Shown here piece by piece: positions 12,032 through 22,087 of a stretch of DNA of 64,000 nt. A program made the translations under genes and the position numbers. Numbering within the stretch: the first letter of the stretch is position 1; the number at the start of each line of letters is the position of its first letter. The notes beneath the pieces are model-generated. The model worked only from the letters and a program-made list of their open reading frames with translations, did no database searches and was not told where the DNA came from. The stretch lies in assembly GCF_013373865.1 (NCBI RefSeq), contig NC_050468.1, positions 1,133,255 through 1,197,254 of the forward strand, given 5' to 3'. Origin of the DNA: Monomorium pharaonis. Lineage: Eukaryota > Arthropoda > Insecta > Hymenoptera > Formicidae.

Positions 12032-12160
12032 TACAAGAAGACGTCAAGGACAAAAAACATAGAAAAAACAAATACAAGAAGCCGTCAAGAACAAAAGACA
12101 TAGAAAAAACGGATACAAGAAGCCGTCAAGGACAAGAGACATAGAAAAAACGGATAGAAG
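12031..12160 (+). repeat. 41-bp tandem repeat in the element leader
   Basis: Units begin ATACAAGAAG at 12031, 12072 and 12113, with a partial fourth at 12154. Confidence 0.9.
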
Positions 12161-12890
12161 AAGCTGAAACTAACAAAGGACCAGCAAATTCAAAAACTCG
12201 AAGGAAGCACAATCCTGCGAGAAGAAGACCAGCCGACAGTAAGACGAGCTGAGACAGCACCATCGTGTTATTCAGTGCGCGAGTGCAAAGATCTGTGCCA
12301 ACGCGTCACTACACGGTGCTAAGTGTCCTTGAAGAACGAGCTTCGCTGCCGGGGGACGGAACGGCCGACTAGCCAACGAGAGGTGGACCACAACAAGGGG
12401 CGACGACTAGACAATTGTAGACTACGAGGAAAAGCAACACATCCTACTACAACGCCGTACGCGCCAGTCCATCCAGCGAGCTGACCTACGACAACCGCCA
12501 TGCGCGCCGTTCTACTAATGTAAGTCAGAATTGTAACAAATATTTGCGCACTCTTTGTAATGTCCTGTGCGAAGAGCAACGCGATCGAGAAATAATAATA
12601 CAGCAGAAAATTGACACCGCGCGAAAAAACGAGGCAACGCGAAGTTTAACCGCAAAAGAAAACGCCTGTCAAAAAAAAAAAGATTTTTTTTTATATACGC
12701 GCCAATCAATAATACCGTATCAGCGAATAAAACTTTGATTCAAGTACAACGCTCTAGCACGTACACACGCGACCGCGATAAGACGCTTAGCCGTGCGTAA
12801 TCCGACTCCACCGATAATACTCGGGAAACGACCGCGAGACATACAGCATGCGAGCTGCACACTGTCTCGAATAATTCAAACAAATAATTA
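12161..12890 (+). other. Retrotransposon 5' leader, no gene supported
   Basis: This is about 730 bp between the primer site and the first Gag-region frame. It holds a 64-codon open frame (12544-12738) without recognisable motifs. I regard the stretch as untranslated leader and possible packaging region. Confidence 0.5.
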
Positions 12891-13322
12891 ATGTCCCAAA
12901 ACGGAGACAGCCCGCAAAACGAAGGCCAGCAGCCCTCGGGAGAAACAATAGATTCTCCAGAACACGAGGCAGTAGGCATAGCGGAAACCGCGTTACGCGA
13001 TATACGAGACGCGACGCAACACGCGCTACGTGTTATAAGCGACCGCGGAACACACGTCGTCACCGAACGGGGAACCACAGCGGACGCACGCGAGTTTAGT
13101 TTGATAAACGCCGAACCTAATACGACGCGTGACTTAAACGGACGAAATCGGACCGACAATCGACTGACATCCAGTCCCACGACAATGGCTCACTCTCCCG
13201 CCGAAGCGTCCGGAAATATACCACAAAATGAAGTCGAAGCAGAAATATTACGACTTCATAATTCTCTGCATGAGGAAAATGACCATGCAGAAGAACGACC
13301 GGTACAGAGGTTCGTAACGTAA
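12891..13322 (+). CDS. Probable Gag N-terminal frame, 143 aa
   Basis: This hydrophilic protein is rich in Glu, Arg, Asn and Thr and has no recognised domain. It starts at the first ATG of a long open frame after the leader and ends at TAA 13320-13322. The downstream Gag-Pol frame is already open from 13283, so the two overlap by about 40 nt in a -1 relation, and the downstream frame reads as plausible protein before its first ATG at 13349. This suggests one original Gag split either by translational frameshifting or by a 1-nt change. No classic X-XXY-YYZ slippery heptamer is visible in the overlap. Its role as Gag N-terminus or matrix-like region is inferred from position only. Confidence 0.6.
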   Translation: MSQNGDSPQNEGQQPSGETIDSPEHEAVGIAETALRDIRDATQHALRVISDRGTHVVTERGTTADAREFSLINAEPNTTRDLNGRNRTDNRLTSSPTTMAHSPAEASGNIPQNEVEAEILRLHNSLHEENDHAEERPVQRFVT

Positions 13323-13348
13323 ATCCGAACCTCCCGCCACGAGAAACA

Positions 13349-16300
13349 ATGTTATTGCATGATGTTATGCATGAACTACGCGACCTGAAATTCCAATTAG
13401 GTCTAAGTAGAAGAAATCCGGGTTATCAGAGAAGGACGGAAGCACCCCTGAGACCCCAAAATTTTCACGATCACGCCTTAGATTTGTCGTACGGACGATC
13501 GAATAACGACATTAGAAATCAGCGCGGATCGACAGTAAATTTTTTGAGTATGAAAGAAGCGCGAAATATGATACCGGACATCGACGGCACACAGCGAAAC
13601 CGCGTCCGCGAATTTATTAGCGCCGGTACATACGCGATGAAAAACATACACCCAGCCGACGAACATACCCTGCTAGAAGCCATCCTATGCACGAAATTTA
13701 AAGGTAAAGCAATGATGGACTTCTACACGCGCGATGTATACAGCTTCGAACAATTGAAAAGAGAGCTCGAAAATGAGTACCTTTCCAAACGGAGCACCGC
13801 ACATCTGCAACAAGAGTTTAACTCGCTCAAGCAGAAACCCGCGGAAAGCGCGCAGGAATTCGGACGGCGAGTGGACCTGCTCGCCATGGAACTATATGAG
13901 TCCATGGAGGAGGGCAAGAACCACACTATCGAACAACAGCGAGCCATCCTGGATAATATTAAGGAACAGGCCCTGTATAACTACCAGATCGGTTTGCATG
14001 AAGACATCAAACTCCTGGTACGCACCCAGCGATACAGAACGCTGCAGGACGCGATATCCGGCGCCAGTGCCGAAGAAAAAGTAAGGGAACCTAACCGAAA
14101 TCGGAAGGAAGACCCTCGCACCGTCCCCAAGTACGCACGAAATATTCTGCGATGCGGAAAGTGCGGCAAGAATGGGCATGACGGGCGAGAATGCCGCAGC
14201 AGCCGATACGCTAACCGGTTCGAGTTACCGCGACCGGAGGGACGGCCTCGCGTAAACACAGTGGAACTATACTGTGACCATTGCAAAAGGGCAGGCCACA
14301 CCCGAAAAGAGTGTTGGTCCCTTCACGGTCAACCCAAGAAAAAAGACAATGACCGCCGGAGCGAAAAGCCTCAAATTATGAAAAGGATCGAAAACGGCAA
14401 GCGAGCGAGCAAGGAAATAAAAATGATTAAGCATACCGAGACAGCGAGCAGCGACGAGAGCTCGAGCAATGACGCAAGCTCCTCGCGCACAGCTGATGCG
14501 TATAGTGTGACACACGTGAAACATGCACGGGGCAGCGACACTGGCCTCGACATGATTACACTGCCCGTACGCGAAGCAGAGCGGGGCAAGATTGAGTTCC
14601 TGTTTGACACCGGCTCAATCGTGTCATTAATAAAATTAAAAACACTAAAGGGACAAACCAAAATCCACGATGAACACATCAAATTGACCGGAATAACCGG
14701 GCATTCTATTATGACACTAGGAAGAACGTCCGTGAACGCGGTAATGCACGACAAAAAAATCAAGCATCTGATGTACGTCATACGAGACGATGCCCCAATA
14801 GAATATGAGGGCATACTAGGAGCTGATTTTACAAGAAAAAATAATGTCACATGCAACTACGGGACTAAAACAGTAAGATTAGGCGACACCAAATTCAAAC
14901 TGTACCCGTACCGCCGAGTCACTCTGCAGCCACGGAGCGAGACGATAGTGCAAGTCACAGCGAGTGTAAACACCCTGGGAGTCATTAACTCCGAGGAGAT
15001 GGCACCGGGAGTATTCTTAGGAAGCTGCCTAGTAGAACCCGAAAATCACACGTGCCCAATAAGTATCATAAATACAAACGACAAAAAGGTCGACCTACAA
15101 TTACCTCGTGTCGAAATTGAAAAAATAAATATAAACAACGCACCGGATACCCACACGGCAAACATAATCCGAGATGCATGGAAACATGAGATACCGATAC
15201 CTCGCGCAGAGCGCATAATTAAACTACTTCAGTTAAAACATTTAAATGAAGAGGAAAAGAAAGCGATTCAAGCACTATGCGAAGAGTTCAGCGACGTCTT
15301 CTATCTAGAAGAAGATAAGCTCACATACACAACCCTCGTGGAACACGAGATACACACCAGGACAGAATCTGCGAGCGTGAATGTACGACCATACAGACTG
15401 CCCGAAAAACAAAAAACGGAAGTAGATAAACAAATCCATGAAATGCTAGAACAAGGAATAATCCGCCAAAGCAAAAGCCAATGGAACGCACCATTACTGG
15501 TCGTCCCAAAAAAACCTGACGCTACAGGAAAACCGAGATTCCGAGTAGTGGTAGATTTCCGAAAACTCAACGAAATTACAATCGGAGACTCTTTCCCGAT
15601 CCCGAACATAACAGATATATTGGATCAACTCGGAAATGCAAAATATTTCACCACGCTCGATCTCGCTGCCGGATATCATCAGATATCAGTAGCAGAAAAA
15701 GATAAGGGGAAGACGGCATTCTCCACACCGTACGGGCATTACGAGTTCAATCAAATGCCGTTCGGATTAAGGAATGCCCCCGCGACGTTCCAACGCCTAA
15801 TGAACTCAGTTTTAACGGGTTTACAAGGTCTCAAATGTCTAGTATATTTAGACAATATTGTTATTTACGGGCCGAGCCTGAGTGAGCATTACAAACGGCT
15901 AGCCGCTGTGTTAACACGGCTGAGAGACAGTAACTTGAAACTCCAGCCGGAGAAGTGCGAGTTCATACGCAAAGAGGTGAACTACCTAGACCACGTAATC
16001 ACCGAGGACGGAATTTTACCCGATCCCAAAAAACTGGACGCCGTGGAGAAATTTCCCACCCCTACAAAAGTAAAGGACGTGCAAGCGTTTATTGGACTAG
16101 CGGGGTACTACCGAAAATTTATTGAAAATTTTTCAAAAATAGCGAAACCTTTAACAATGTTAACAAAAAAAGGAGAAAAATTCGCATGGACAACCACGCA
16201 ACAAAATGCGTTTGACACATTCAAAATAAAATTAACTACCGCACCGGTATTAAAATATCCGGACTTCAGTGAAGAATTTCTCGTCACTACCGACGCGTCA

Positions 16301-17788
16301 GATTACGCGGTAGGAGCGGTGTTATCTCAAGGCACCGTCGGCCAAGACCGCCCGATCGCTTACGCAAGCAGAATAATGAATCGAGCAGAACAGAATTATA
16401 ATACGACCGAAAAAGAATTATTAGCGATCGTATGGGCCGTGAAACATTTTCGACCATATGTATACGGCACAAAATTTAAGATAATTACGGATCACAAGCC
16501 ACTCGTATGGCTATTTAATGTGACAGATCCAGGATCTCGTCTGATAAGATGGAGACTCAAGCTCGCCGAATACGATTACGAGATAATACACAAGGCAGGC
16601 AAAGGCAACACCAATGCCGATGCACTGAGCCGACACCCCGTAATAGAAGACACGGAGCACGTAAATACCGTCGAAGATAAAAACCGACAGGAAGAAGAGG
16701 AAGAAGAAGAAGAAACAACAAACCGGAAATACACGGAAAAAGAAAAGGAACAGATATTATATGAATATCACGACGCTCCTCTAGGAGGGCATCAAGGAAT
16801 CGCACGTACGCTAAAAAGGATACGATTGGACCATAATTGGCGAGGAATCACGAAAGATGTGGAAGACTACATCGCAAAATGTGAACACTGTCAGAAAAAC
16901 AAATTAAAAGCAAAAACAAAGATGCCTATGGTGATAACGGATACCCCCGAAAAACCATTTAAAAAATGCGCTATGGATATTGTGGGACCATTAACGATAA
17001 CGACCACAGGAAATAAATATATCTTGACCTTCCAAGATATTCTTACGAAATTCAGCAAGGCGATCCCGATAGAAAGTCAGGATGCGAATACAGTGGCACG
17101 AGCATTTGCCACTAAAATAATTTTTGAACACGGAATACCAGAGAAACTACTCACAGACCAAGGTACGAATTTTACAAGTGAACTTTTCAAGAACGTATGC
17201 AAATTGCTGAAGATTGAAAAAATGCAAACTACTGTATATCACCCAGAGAGCAACGGAACAGTGGAAAGATCACACCGGACTCTGGCAGAATATTTGCGTC
17301 ACTACATAAATACCGATCAAACAGATTGGGACGAGTGGCTACCGTACGCTATGTTTACGTACAATACGACACCACATACCGTAACCGGGCTTACCCCCTT
17401 TGAACTGATATATGGACATAGAGCGACTTTACCTACAGCCCTAAACCAACCGCCTAGACTGACATATTCCTACGACGACTATGCGCAGGAGCTACGAGAA
17501 AAATTGCGAGCCTCAAGCAGAATAGCAAAAGAAAAGGCACAAGAAGAAAAACAAAAGGCAAAGAAACAATACGACAAAAACTCAAGGCCAGCAAATTTTA
17601 AGGTCGGGGAAAAGGTATTGCTCTACGACAAAACCGTAAGACGCGGCCGATCGAAGAAATTAGACGCAAAATGGATCGGACCGTACAAGATAATCACGAA
17701 AAATAACGACGTCAACTATACGATAAAAATGGGACGAAAAACTATACGCGTACACGCGAACCGATTAAAACTATTCATAGAAGAGTAA
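13349..17788 (+). CDS. Gag-Pol polyprotein, 1,479 aa, with altered RT motif
   Basis: Residues about 60-240 look like a retrotransposon capsid. Two CCHC zinc knuckles follow (C269/C272/H277/C282 and C309/C312/H317/C322). The protease has DTGS at D420. RT runs about 690-900: D771 in the DLAAGYH motif is present, but the usual YxDD box reads YLDN (D835, N836, codon AAT at 15854-15856), and the usual YLGH reads YLDH (D881). RNase H carries D982, E1021 or E1023, D1048 and D1091. Integrase has H1141/H1148/C1178/C1181 and a DD35E triad D1210, D1270, E1306, followed by a C-terminal GPY-type module. Length and order fit Ty3/gypsy. The open frame is intact, but the YLDN change probably disables polymerisation. 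Confidence 0.92.
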   Translation: MLLHDVMHELRDLKFQLGLSRRNPGYQRRTEAPLRPQNFHDHALDLSYGRSNNDIRNQRGSTVNFLSMKEARNMIPDIDGTQRNRVREFISAGTYAMKNIHPADEHTLLEAILCTKFKGKAMMDFYTRDVYSFEQLKRELENEYLSKRSTAHLQQEFNSLKQKPAESAQEFGRRVDLLAMELYESMEEGKNHTIEQQRAILDNIKEQALYNYQIGLHEDIKLLVRTQRYRTLQDAISGASAEEKVREPNRNRKEDPRTVPKYARNILRCGKCGKNGHDGRECRSSRYANRFELPRPEGRPRVNTVELYCDHCKRAGHTRKECWSLHGQPKKKDNDRRSEKPQIMKRIENGKRASKEIKMIKHTETASSDESSSNDASSSRTADAYSVTHVKHARGSDTGLDMITLPVREAERGKIEFLFDTGSIVSLIKLKTLKGQTKIHDEHIKLTGITGHSIMTLGRTSVNAVMHDKKIKHLMYVIRDDAPIEYEGILGADFTRKNNVTCNYGTKTVRLGDTKFKLYPYRRVTLQPRSETIVQVTASVNTLGVINSEEMAPGVFLGSCLVEPENHTCPISIINTNDKKVDLQLPRVEIEKININNAPDTHTANIIRDAWKHEIPIPRAERIIKLLQLKHLNEEEKKAIQALCEEFSDVFYLEEDKLTYTTLVEHEIHTRTESASVNVRPYRLPEKQKTEVDKQIHEMLEQGIIRQSKSQWNAPLLVVPKKPDATGKPRFRVVVDFRKLNEITIGDSFPIPNITDILDQLGNAKYFTTLDLAAGYHQISVAEKDKGKTAFSTPYGHYEFNQMPFGLRNAPATFQRLMNSVLTGLQGLKCLVYLDNIVIYGPSLSEHYKRLAAVLTRLRDSNLKLQPEKCEFIRKEVNYLDHVITEDGILPDPKKLDAVEKFPTPTKVKDVQAFIGLAGYYRKFIENFSKIAKPLTMLTKKGEKFAWTTTQQNAFDTFKIKLTTAPVLKYPDFSEEFLVTTDASDYAVGAVLSQGTVGQDRPIAYASRIMNRAEQNYNTTEKELLAIVWAVKHFRPYVYGTKFKIITDHKPLVWLFNVTDPGSRLIRWRLKLAEYDYEIIHKAGKGNTNADALSRHPVIEDTEHVNTVEDKNRQEEEEEEEETTNRKYTEKEKEQILYEYHDAPLGGHQGIARTLKRIRLDHNWRGITKDVEDYIAKCEHCQKNKLKAKTKMPMVITDTPEKPFKKCAMDIVGPLTITTTGNKYILTFQDILTKFSKAIPIESQDANTVARAFATKIIFEHGIPEKLLTDQGTNFTSELFKNVCKLLKIEKMQTTVYHPESNGTVERSHRTLAEYLRHYINTDQTDWDEWLPYAMFTYNTTPHTVTGLTPFELIYGHRATLPTALNQPPRLTYSYDDYAQELREKLRASSRIAKEKAQEEKQKAKKQYDKNSRPANFKVGEKVLLYDKTVRRGRSKKLDAKWIGPYKIITKNNDVNYTIKMGRKTIRVHANRLKLFIEE

Positions 17789-18232
17789 AGGACTCACCAA
17801 GTAGCAGATCCGGGTACCGCTTCAGGAATAGTCACAAAATAATCCAAAGAAAGAACACAACAAAATGGTACACTAATAAAACGCGACACTACAAGCTAAC
17901 TACAAAAAAAAAATCACAAACAAAATCCAAAACCAAACACTCATACACAACAGACGATCTTGACAAACGCCTTAACAAAACGACTTACTGCAAGACGCGA
18001 CTGAGATTCTCGAATAGTTAGCACTAATAAGTACCAGCGCTATTGCGAATTATAAAAATACTTTATCGTCTGTAAAACAAATGTAATAAATAAGATAGAT
18101 ACAAAAGCAATATATTGTATATACACAACCACAACAAATATTGTAACACGAACCATCTCCCAAGCGAGCGTGTAATCTGAGTAAAAAAAAAAAAAAACCG
18201 AAAATTAACCAAGAGCCTTTTCTTCGTCGAAA
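17789..18232 (+). other. Retrotransposon 3' untranslated region
   Basis: A-rich sequence between integrase and a short membrane-type frame. No env gene of normal size is present. Confidence 0.6.
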
Positions 18233-18358
18233 ATGACAACCAGCGGCGTTACCGCCTTAATCATAATAGCCATCATGATTTACATAATATATACAAAACA
18301 AACTAGCAAACCATCAAGGCCTAGCAAAGCAGGTTGTCATCTGAGAACAAAGTTGTAA
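18233..18358 (+). CDS. 41-aa single-pass membrane peptide, hypothetical
   Basis: It starts at ATG 18233 in AAAATGACA and ends at TAA 18356. Residues 6-20 are strongly hydrophobic (VTALIIIAIMIYIIY), followed by a Lys/Arg/Ser-rich tail with one Cys. It lies between pol and the polypurine tract, where errantivirus-like elements carry env. It could be the remnant of an envelope transmembrane end, a small real peptide, or chance. No related family is recognised. Confidence 0.35.
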   Translation: MTTSGVTALIIIAIMIYIIYTKQTSKPSRPSKAGCHLRTKL

Positions 18359-18391
18359 GCGAAAACATCGCACCCTCGTTTTCTTATCTAA

Positions 18392-18402
18392 CGGGGGAGG
18401 GA
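18392..18402 (+). promoter_or_regulatory. Polypurine tract
   Basis: GGGGGAGGGA immediately precedes the 3' LTR, the expected plus-strand primer. Confidence 0.9.
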
Positions 18403-18982
18403 TGTTGTAAGCCGATTACAACTATATCTATTAAAATTGCGACACGCATCTTTCGAAAGACGTTGCAAGAAGCACCTCTTTCGAAAGACGCACAAGAATC
18501 CGCCGCGCTCACGGAAGTCCCGAGTAACTTCCGTGAGATTACAACAGCGCGTTCGGAAGCAGTTCGTATCGCCCTAGAAATAGGTCCTACGCTGCAAAAT
18601 CAAACCGCAAGGCTACCGCGTTCCGATGTCGAAACGCTTAGCCTCGCGGAAGCTACCGACGCCCGGTCACTGGCCCCCGAAATTGCGCCAGATATCATAA
18701 TATATAAACGCGACCACGCCGTGACCGAGCCGGAGAGAAACATAACAACGTCCGAGCCGCGTCGCGTACTATACACCTTATCGCGAGTGATATCTAACAC
18801 CATCACAGCTGATTGTAAGCGCAAGAAACAGAAATAAAGACAACGAACAAGCACGTAAGAAGCATCTTCTTTTCTTTTATACACCGAGCCGAACCTTCAC
18901 CCTTTGGGTCCCAACCCTTCAGGCAGAACGATCCCAACTACCGACGGGAAAGAATTCCCAAAACGAGCAAACGCTCACAACA
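18403..18982 (+). repeat. 3' LTR
   Basis: 580 bp, identical to the 5' LTR except at 18793 and 18864. It is followed by ATAT, the target duplication. Confidence 0.95.
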
Positions 18983-20305
18983 ATATAAAAAATATGTTAA
19001 TGCATATTTATGCTAATTTCCTTTCTTTAATTTATTAGTTTTTGTCTTTTCAATATGACTATTACTTTTTTATGTCAAACAGAAATTTTGCAAAAGAAAA
19101 GAAACTAAACATATATGCACATATTTTATACGTACATATTTATATTTGTTTTTATATAAAACATTTTTTCCTGGGAAGTTTCATTAAAATTAGAATTTTT
19201 GATCACGTAAAGCTTTTTTGTTAATTAAACATCTATAAAAACATGTATTTATTCCATATTTGATATACGTCCAAATTTTAGATAAATTTATTTCTTTTAG
19301 ATTTTTTACTTAAACCGTTTTCAGATTTCCGGCACATACGTAAAAAAAGTAATAAATAATCTAAACTAAATTTTTCGAAGTACTAAATAAGTTTTGATCA
19401 TCCCAATTTTTTAAACAAATATATTAAACAAATATTTTATTCTTAGTCGGATTAAAACCCGTGCAAATATAATAAGTTATTAGTATGCGCGTACGCGCTC
19501 GCTTCGGCTTAATATTAGAATTACGAAATAGTCCCTTTTTAATTTTTCAATTTATATATAATGCTATTTTTATTTAAAGAAAGGAGATAAATATGTATTG
19601 TATTTTTAATTACATCGTAATTAAAAGATGCTACAGTGTCTTGCGCCTAATGTAGAAAGACACGCGAGATTCTTTTCAGGGAGTTAATTTATTTTTTTAA
19701 CACATAATTGAATAAATATGTAATTATACATAAATAATATATAATTATGTATGATAAAGAGCAATATATAATTTAAAAATTTATAGTATAAGTTTCTAAT
19801 CTTCGGTCTTTAAATATAGTTATATGAGCAAACGAAAAAATATAAGAGCGAAGGAATGATAACGCGACAATTCTTATATGAGAACGAGCAAAAAAGTAAT
19901 GAGAGCGAGCGAGATGATTACAAAAGCCAAGAGATCGTCGAGCGAAATGGTAATAGGAAGGAGTGAGATGAGAATAACAGCATGGAAAAAAAGCCAGCTC
20001 GAGCCTTTTTTTCCCCTCTTTGTATTGTTATCCTCATCTCGCTCGCTCTCCAGGCTCTCTTGTTGTCATCTCGCTCGCTCTCATTACCTTCTCACTCACT
20101 CTCATATAGCCGTCGCTTCGTGTACATAGCACGGAATGCAACCAGAATTGTGCACATATGAGTTACCCGCTCGCTCAAACGTGCACATTGGCTACGTAGT
20201 TCATGTGCATAATTTTCGAAGTTCACAGAGGCGTATCGAGATTGAAGATCACCTAAAACCAGGCCGTGTCGTCTTTCAGCCTTCTCTCTGGTCGCTTTCA
20301 AACAA
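18983..20305. repeat. Right arm of the giant palindrome, outer part
   Basis: Reverse complement of about 8075-9450. It includes the ORF-free AT-rich part, the GCGCGTACGCGC patch (about 19489) and the GAGCGAG-rich block. Outward of 20305 the match to the left side weakens. Confidence 0.85.
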
Positions 20306-20928
20306 ACCTAACCCTAGAAAAAAACCTATTATTTCGTGTCGCACAGACATCGTGTTATCATGTGTCATCGCATAACGGTCGCAATAAAGTCAAGCAATGC
20401 AAAGTAATAAATATTAGTGAATATGACAACTCATTGCATTTCTCAAAAAACAAGCATAAGGCTTCCCAGATAACACAGTGTCTTCTTAAAGAATTCATAA
20501 AGTAGTCTTCCTTTTTGAACAGTAATTCCTGAGGAATTCATAGAAGAATACTTTAAGAATAACGTAGGAAATTACATGCACCATGATTCGAATTCCTCAA
20601 GACTTCTTAAAGTATTCATATAGAATTATTTGTTAGAATTCCTCAGAACTTCTTAAAGTATTCATATAAAATTACTTGTTGAAATTTCTCAGAACTTCTT
20701 AACGTATTCATTAGGACTTCTCAAAGTATATATCTCAAACGGAATTAAAAAATTTATTTTCAAAATTTCTGATAAATGTTCCAATTTTTATAATATTGGA
20801 ACTTTCTGAGAAAAATTTAAAAAATACAAATTTTAATTAATTTTGTAAAAGGAAGAAGATTATACCATGTTTCAGCGAAGCCATAGTCGTACCTGTTAAA
20901 GCATGTTTAATTTCTGTACCTGAAAAAA

Positions 20929-20977
20929 CGGTCAACCCATCCAAGTGTTAACCATCGCCAACGTTGCTTGACTTCAA
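20929..20977 (-). pseudogene. 5S rRNA-derived segment, copy 1
   Basis: Read on the minus strand it carries AAGTCAAGCAACGTTGG, GGTTAACACTTGGAT and GGTTGACCG. These line up with the 5S rRNA internal control region (AAGTTAAGCAACGTCGG, GGTTAGTACTTGGAT, GGTGACCG). Only this part of 5S is recognisable. Confidence 0.7.
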
Positions 20978-21330
20978 AGACCGTACGCATCCTAACGCCC
21001 CGTGATGATTCATGAACACTTCGTGTTTATGCATACATATTTGTTATAGATTATTACAATAAATGTTGTCAGAAGGATGAAACATATGTATAGTTAACAC
21101 AAACGAGAATAAATGTTGCATCATGCGTGAAACGGAATGCGACACTCTGTCGTTGCAGATCAGCACGCTCTTAAGTTGTATATTAATTGTTTTGTTAATT
21201 ATATATAGCGCATTTCGTGTATAAAAGTATTAACATTTATTAAGCAATATATAATTATAAAAATGTAATTGAGATTATCCAAACACTCGAGTAATTTCTG
21301 ATGAACACTCAAAGTATTCCAAATAATAAA

Positions 21331-21790
21331 TCGCGAAGTATTCATTGCAATGAACTCTTAAGGAATGCTTCAATGTGAACTCATTGTAATTAATTCCTCA
21401 AGAATTCTTTATGTATTCATTTTTTTACTTCGCCAAGTATTCTTTAAAATGACTTCTCTATGAATACTTTAAATATTCCAAATAAGAAATCGCGAGGTAT
21501 TCATTACAATGAACTCTTAAGGAATACTTCAATGTGAACTCATTGTAGCTAATTCCTCAAAAACTCTTTATATATTCATTTTTCTACTTTGCCAAGTATT
21601 CTTTAAAATGACTTCTCTATGAATACTCTAAATGTTCCAAGTAAGAAATCGCGAGGTATTCATTACAATGAACTCTTAAAGAATACTTCAATGTGAACTC
21701 ATTGTGGCTAATTCCTCAAAAACTCTTTATGTATTCATTTTTCTACTTCTCCAAGTATTCATTAAAATGACTTCTTCAAGAATTTGTTTA
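21331..21790 (+). repeat. Three tandem 159-bp units
   Basis: Each begins TCGCGA(A/G)GTATTCATT and ends with an AT-rich TTCCAA(A/G)TAA boundary. The same unit occurs about twice in the inverted copy (27570-27870). Confidence 0.85.
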
Positions 21791-22087
21791 TCTCTGTATC
21801 ATCTGGGTTTCAAAGCAAAACGCTTAAAGTTTTGACGACAAATGATATTAACAAATTCCTCGACAAAAAACTTTGTTGCGTGGAAATCCGCGAGCGTCCT
21901 GAGATTTGATTTAGAATCTAAAACTGTAACGAACATACGACACTGCGGAAGTTCGGCGGGGGTACGTAGGCGCGTCGTTCAGGTGCGAACATATTCAATT
22001 AACCGAGGCTTGACGACGTCTCAAAACATTTGATAATCTAATAATAACAAAAAGGAACGTTCGTTATTAGACGGTGAGTCACGGAGC

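Larger units (their letters stand above)
11431..18982 (+). mobile_element. Complete Ty3/gypsy-type LTR retrotransposon, 7,552 bp
   Basis: It has two 580-bp LTRs (TGTTGT...ACAACA), a 4-bp ATAT target duplication on both sides, a tRNA primer site, Gag and Pol reading frames, and a polypurine tract. The domain order protease, RT, RNase H, integrase is that of Ty3/gypsy. The LTRs differ at only two positions (11821 C against 18793 T; 11892 G against 18864 A), so the insertion is recent. It interrupts the right arm of an older palindrome. Despite its youth, the RT catalytic motif is altered and Gag is split into two frames. Confidence 0.95.
20465..21807 (+). mobile_element. CCCAGATAAC-ended TIR element, copy 1, with 5S-like core
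   Basis: The ends are CCCAGATAACACAG and CTGTATCATCTGGG, imperfect inverted repeats. The interior is noncoding: short tandem units (about 56 bp, GAATTCCTCAGAACTTC type) on the left, a 5S rRNA-like segment on the minus strand (20929-20977), then three 159-bp units starting at 21331, 21490 and 21649. A second copy lies inverted at 27519-28525. It is non-autonomous and its superfamily is unknown. Confidence 0.75.
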
